Assembly (NCBI RefSeq): GCF_013087515.1
Contig: NZ_JABFCN010000028.1
Span: forward strand, 124,001 to 188,000
DNA: 64,000 nucleotides
Direction of reading: 5' to 3'
Origin: Rhizobium sophorae
GTDB taxonomy: Bacteria; Pseudomonadota; Alphaproteobacteria; Rhizobiales; Rhizobiaceae
In this document: positions 61,987-64,000 of the stretch, one piece after another
How positions within the stretch are numbered: the first letter of the stretch is position 1
Layout of the letters: each line of letters starts with the position of its first letter
Made by a program: the position numbers and the translations under genes
Notes under the pieces: model-generated
The model's database searches: none
What the model was told of the DNA's origin: nothing
The model's input: only the letters and a program-made list of their open reading frames with translations

Positions 61987-62757
61987 TCACGGCAGACCCA
62001 GCACATCTCTCATGGCGTATTCGCCGGGTGCGCGCCCCGCGATCCAGCGGGCGGCGGCAAGCGCGCCGCGGGCGAACATGCGGCGGTCGAGAGCCGAGTG
62101 AGAGAGCGTCACGACTTCCTCGGCGGCGGCAAACAGGACGCTGTGTTCTCCAACGATCCCGCCGGCCCGCAACACGGCAAACCCGATTTCGCCGGGCGGG
62201 CGCTCGCTGGTAATGCCGTCGCGCCCGCGCCGCTCGACGGATGCGAGGGAAACGCCGCGGCCCTCGGCGGCTGCCTCGCCGAGCATCAGCGCCGTGCCGG
62301 ACGGCGCGTCGATCTTTTTGTTGTGATGGGCTTCGAGGATTTCGATATCCCAGCCATGCGCGGGAAGGGTGCGCGCGGCCTGGGCGACGAGGCCGACCAG
62401 CATGTTGACGCCAATGGAGAAATTGCCGGAGCGTAGGATCGGAATCCCGCGGGCGGCCTCTGCGATCCGTTCGAGTTCATCCGGCTCGAAACCGGTTGCC
62501 CCGATCACCACGGCCGGTCCGCCGGCCGAAGCGCACAAGCCGGCAAGTTCGGCGGCAGCGCGTCCCGTCGTGAAATCCAGGATTACGTCGGCCGCAGCGA
62601 TCGCGGCCGAACGGTCGATCAGCCCGGTGCCCCCGGAGCCGTCACGACCGATGCCACCGACGAGCACAAGATCCGGATCGGCCGCCAGCAGTGGCAGGAT
62701 GGCGCGACCCATGCGCCCGTTCGCGCCGGCGACGGCTATTTTGATTGGTGAGATCAC
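61987..62757 (-). CDS. dapB: 4-hydroxy-tetrahydrodipicolinate reductase homologue
   Basis: 256 residues from GTG 62757, with AGGAAAG upstream. NAD(P) motif VAGANGRMGRAI, ILDFTT, and the catalytic segment EILEAHHNKKIDAPSGTALM (His pair and Lys) are all present. DapB works in lysine and diaminopimelate synthesis. Placement next to a small membrane protein and away from other lysine genes suggests a second copy, but this cannot be proved from the window. Confidence 0.88.
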   Translation of the reverse strand: MISPIKIAVAGANGRMGRAILPLLAADPDLVLVGGIGRDGSGGTGLIDRSAAIAAADVILDFTTGRAAAELAGLCASAGGPAVVIGATGFEPDELERIAEAARGIPILRSGNFSIGVNMLVGLVAQAARTLPAHGWDIEILEAHHNKKIDAPSGTALMLGEAAAEGRGVSLASVERRGRDGITSERPPGEIGFAVLRAGGIVGEHSVLFAAAEEVVTLSHSALDRRMFARGALAAARWIAGRAPGEYAMRDVLGLP

Positions 62758-62770
62758 GGTCTTTCCTAAT

Positions 62771-63124
62771 TCAGGAGGACAGGTGTGGTGCGGAGACGTT
62801 TTGGCGTTTTGCATGCAGACCAAGCAAAACGATAGCATAAACAACGAGTACCAATGGCGTTTCCCACAAGATCGGAAGTACGATGAAGCCATCGCCAGGT
62901 CCGCCAACTTCGTCTGGCGCCATCGTTGGCGTCGTCAATATGGCGAGCGTCAACGGCGAGAAGAACACCCATAGAAATGCCGTTGTGTGTGGCAGCCATC
63001 TGCGCCGCTTGAGCCTTCGCGCAGCGAAAATAGCTGAAACAGGTATCAGGATGTTCAAAACGAAGACGAGCGAAAGCGCGATGAACTCCGGCAAGATTGT
63101 CGGGTAATGCGGATTATATTCCAT
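62771..63124 (-). CDS. Small membrane protein
   Basis: 117 residues from ATG 63124. Three transmembrane helices, about 13-36, 45-65 and 82-101, separated by a basic loop (RRLKRRRWL) and a Gly/Pro loop. No family recognised. It ends 13 bp before dapB on the same strand and may share its transcript. Confidence 0.65.
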   Translation of the reverse strand: MEYNPHYPTILPEFIALSLVFVLNILIPVSAIFAARRLKRRRWLPHTTAFLWVFFSPLTLAILTTPTMAPDEVGGPGDGFIVLPILWETPLVLVVYAIVLLGLHAKRQNVSAPHLSS

Positions 63125-63183
63125 CAGGTTTTCTCAAAGACGGCTATCGATGGGATGTGCTCCTCCACCGGGTGGCCTGAAGC

Positions 63184-63399
63184 TTACCAGTTGCCAGGGT
63201 CGGCGGTGTGGTCGATGCTGGCGAATTCATCGGCCTTCTCCCGGTCCAGCTTCACCTCCGTGGTCGCCTTCGTCTCGTCGGTGACCGCGTAGCGGTCAGG
63301 GACCGGTCCCCTTGATAGTTCCTGATACAGAAGCAGGGCGGCTTCCTCGGCGGTGTCGGCCTCGATCTCCCGGGTAATGGTGACGGTGAACTTGTGCAT
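63184..63399 (-). CDS. Hypothetical small cytoplasmic protein
   Basis: 71 residues from ATG 63399 (MHKFTVTITREIEADTAEEA), chosen over an ATG at 63420 because AAAGG is properly placed. Begins with a beta-strand then an acidic helix (ALLLYQELSRG), rich in charged residues; fits small DUF-type proteins common in rhizobia. No function. Confidence 0.6.
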   Translation of the reverse strand: MHKFTVTITREIEADTAEEAALLLYQELSRGPVPDRYAVTDETKATTEVKLDREKADEFASIDHTADPGNW

Positions 63400-63591
63400 G
63401 GCTTCGGGCCTTTCGATCATCGTGCAGGCGTATGTGCAGCTAGCTCAGTCTGACACGAGTTTTGTGTCGAGGACACAAAAAGCGCATCGTTTAGAATTTG
63501 ATTCATGCGACGGCTTTAGCTCTTTGTTTTTATGAGTGTCGTGGTGCCAAAACGCTGCATATTTGGTCGAGTTCAGCCGAGGGGGTAGATC

Positions 63592-63981
63592 ATGCGCCTG
63601 AACCAGGTAACCGTTACGATGCCTGACCTCGATGCGGGCTGGAACTTCTACTGCGCTCTCGGTCTCAGGCCCATCGTCGACGCTCGTCCCAGGTATGCAC
63701 GCTTCGTCTGCCCGGACGGGGACAGCACCTTCTCCCTGCATCAGGGCGAAAGTGGCGGTGGCGGAACCACCGTGTATTTCGAGTGCGAGAACCTGGACGA
63801 GACGGTCGGCAGCCTCAGCGAGGCTGGTCTTCATTTCGTGAGCGGACCCGAAGACAAGAGTTGGCTCTGGCGTGAAGCCGAGCTGTTCGATCCCGGCGGC
63901 AACCGCATCATCCTTTATTTCGCCGGATCGAACCGCACCGATCCGCCATGGCGAGTGGATAAGGTGGACCGCCCGAAGTAG
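63592..63981 (+). CDS. VOC family protein
   Basis: 129 residues from ATG 63592, with GAGGGGG upstream. Two VOC modules: MRLNQVTVTMPDLDAGWNFY and TTVYFECENLDETVGSLSEA, with a C-terminal ELFDPGGNRIILYFAG carrying the usual metal-ligand region (here Ile-Ile rather than Glu is visible, so metal binding is uncertain). Function unknown. Confidence 0.82.
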   Translation: MRLNQVTVTMPDLDAGWNFYCALGLRPIVDARPRYARFVCPDGDSTFSLHQGESGGGGTTVYFECENLDETVGSLSEAGLHFVSGPEDKSWLWREAELFDPGGNRIILYFAGSNRTDPPWRVDKVDRPK

Positions 63982-64000
63982 GTCCTTGGCGCCGGCCGAT

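Overview
The window is a high-GC alphaproteobacterial chromosome or chromid segment. The genus is most likely Rhizobium (leguminosarum/etli type). This is inferred from the gene families (fused DUF442/metallo-beta-lactamase Blh protein, coxMNOP-type oxidase, DUF1127, SARP/TPR regulators, a DUF1109 anti-sigma factor) and from several families of palindromic intergenic repeats typical of rhizobia. No rRNA, tRNA, CRISPR array or intact insertion sequence was recognised.

Layout. 1-4.8 kb: the 5' part of an OmpR-type response regulator, divergent from a secreted OB-fold protein and a proline-rich secreted protein; then an AAA kinase, a SARP/TPR regulator and a DUF1127 protein. 4.9-9.5 kb is a decaying accessory patch: a VOC gene with an in-frame stop, a cupin, a VOC gene cut short next to a palindromic repeat, a degenerate copy of an AraC gene tail, a DUF1254/DUF1214 gene with the tail of a second one upstream, and an intact AraC regulator divergent from a DsrE protein. 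10.1-12.1 kb: a Blh persulfide dioxygenase and a VapBC pair. 12.3-15.5 kb: a cobalamin riboswitch controlling a btuFCD-type transporter whose btuF carries a frameshift. 18.4-23.4 kb: a cytochrome c plus a coxMNOP-subunit IV operon (a cytochrome c oxidase). 23.5-28.3 kb: an AraC regulator divergent from permease, small protein and copper amine oxidase genes, which looks like an amine-utilisation unit. 28.4-33.0 kb: ATP-grasp, dienelactone hydrolase, VOC, a hidden 58-aa membrane protein, an SDR and a membrane-anchored AraC regulator.

33.4-37.6 kb: a MacAB-like exporter operon (HlyD, ATPase, two FtsX permeases). The tail of its last gene recurs twice downstream (38.4 and 40.1 kb), separated by a low-GC coiled-coil gene and by a DMT transporter. 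40.5-43.9 kb: two tandem secreted beta-helix proteins. 44.4-47.8 kb is the most interesting locus: a DUF1109/NrsF anti-sigma factor and ECF sigma factor, divergent from a methionine-rich MXKDX-repeat periplasmic peptide, a membrane cytochrome b and a Tat-exported molybdopterin reductase. Matching promoter motifs (GTAACC, 15-16 nt, CGAA) lie in front of both transcription units. This is the gene set of the SigF/NrsF-MrpX-YedY1/YedZ1 reactive-chlorine defence system.

47.8-64 kb: an exported intradiol-dioxygenase-like protein, a Na+/H+ antiporter, Kup, a tyrosyl-tRNA synthetase, an MFS transporter, an NlpC/P60-like protein, a methyltransferase, two damaged GNAT genes, a low-molecular-weight phosphatase, a PLP decarboxylase, a membrane protein with a palindrome-built repeat tail, an ornithine-cyclodeaminase homologue, a DapB homologue and small proteins.
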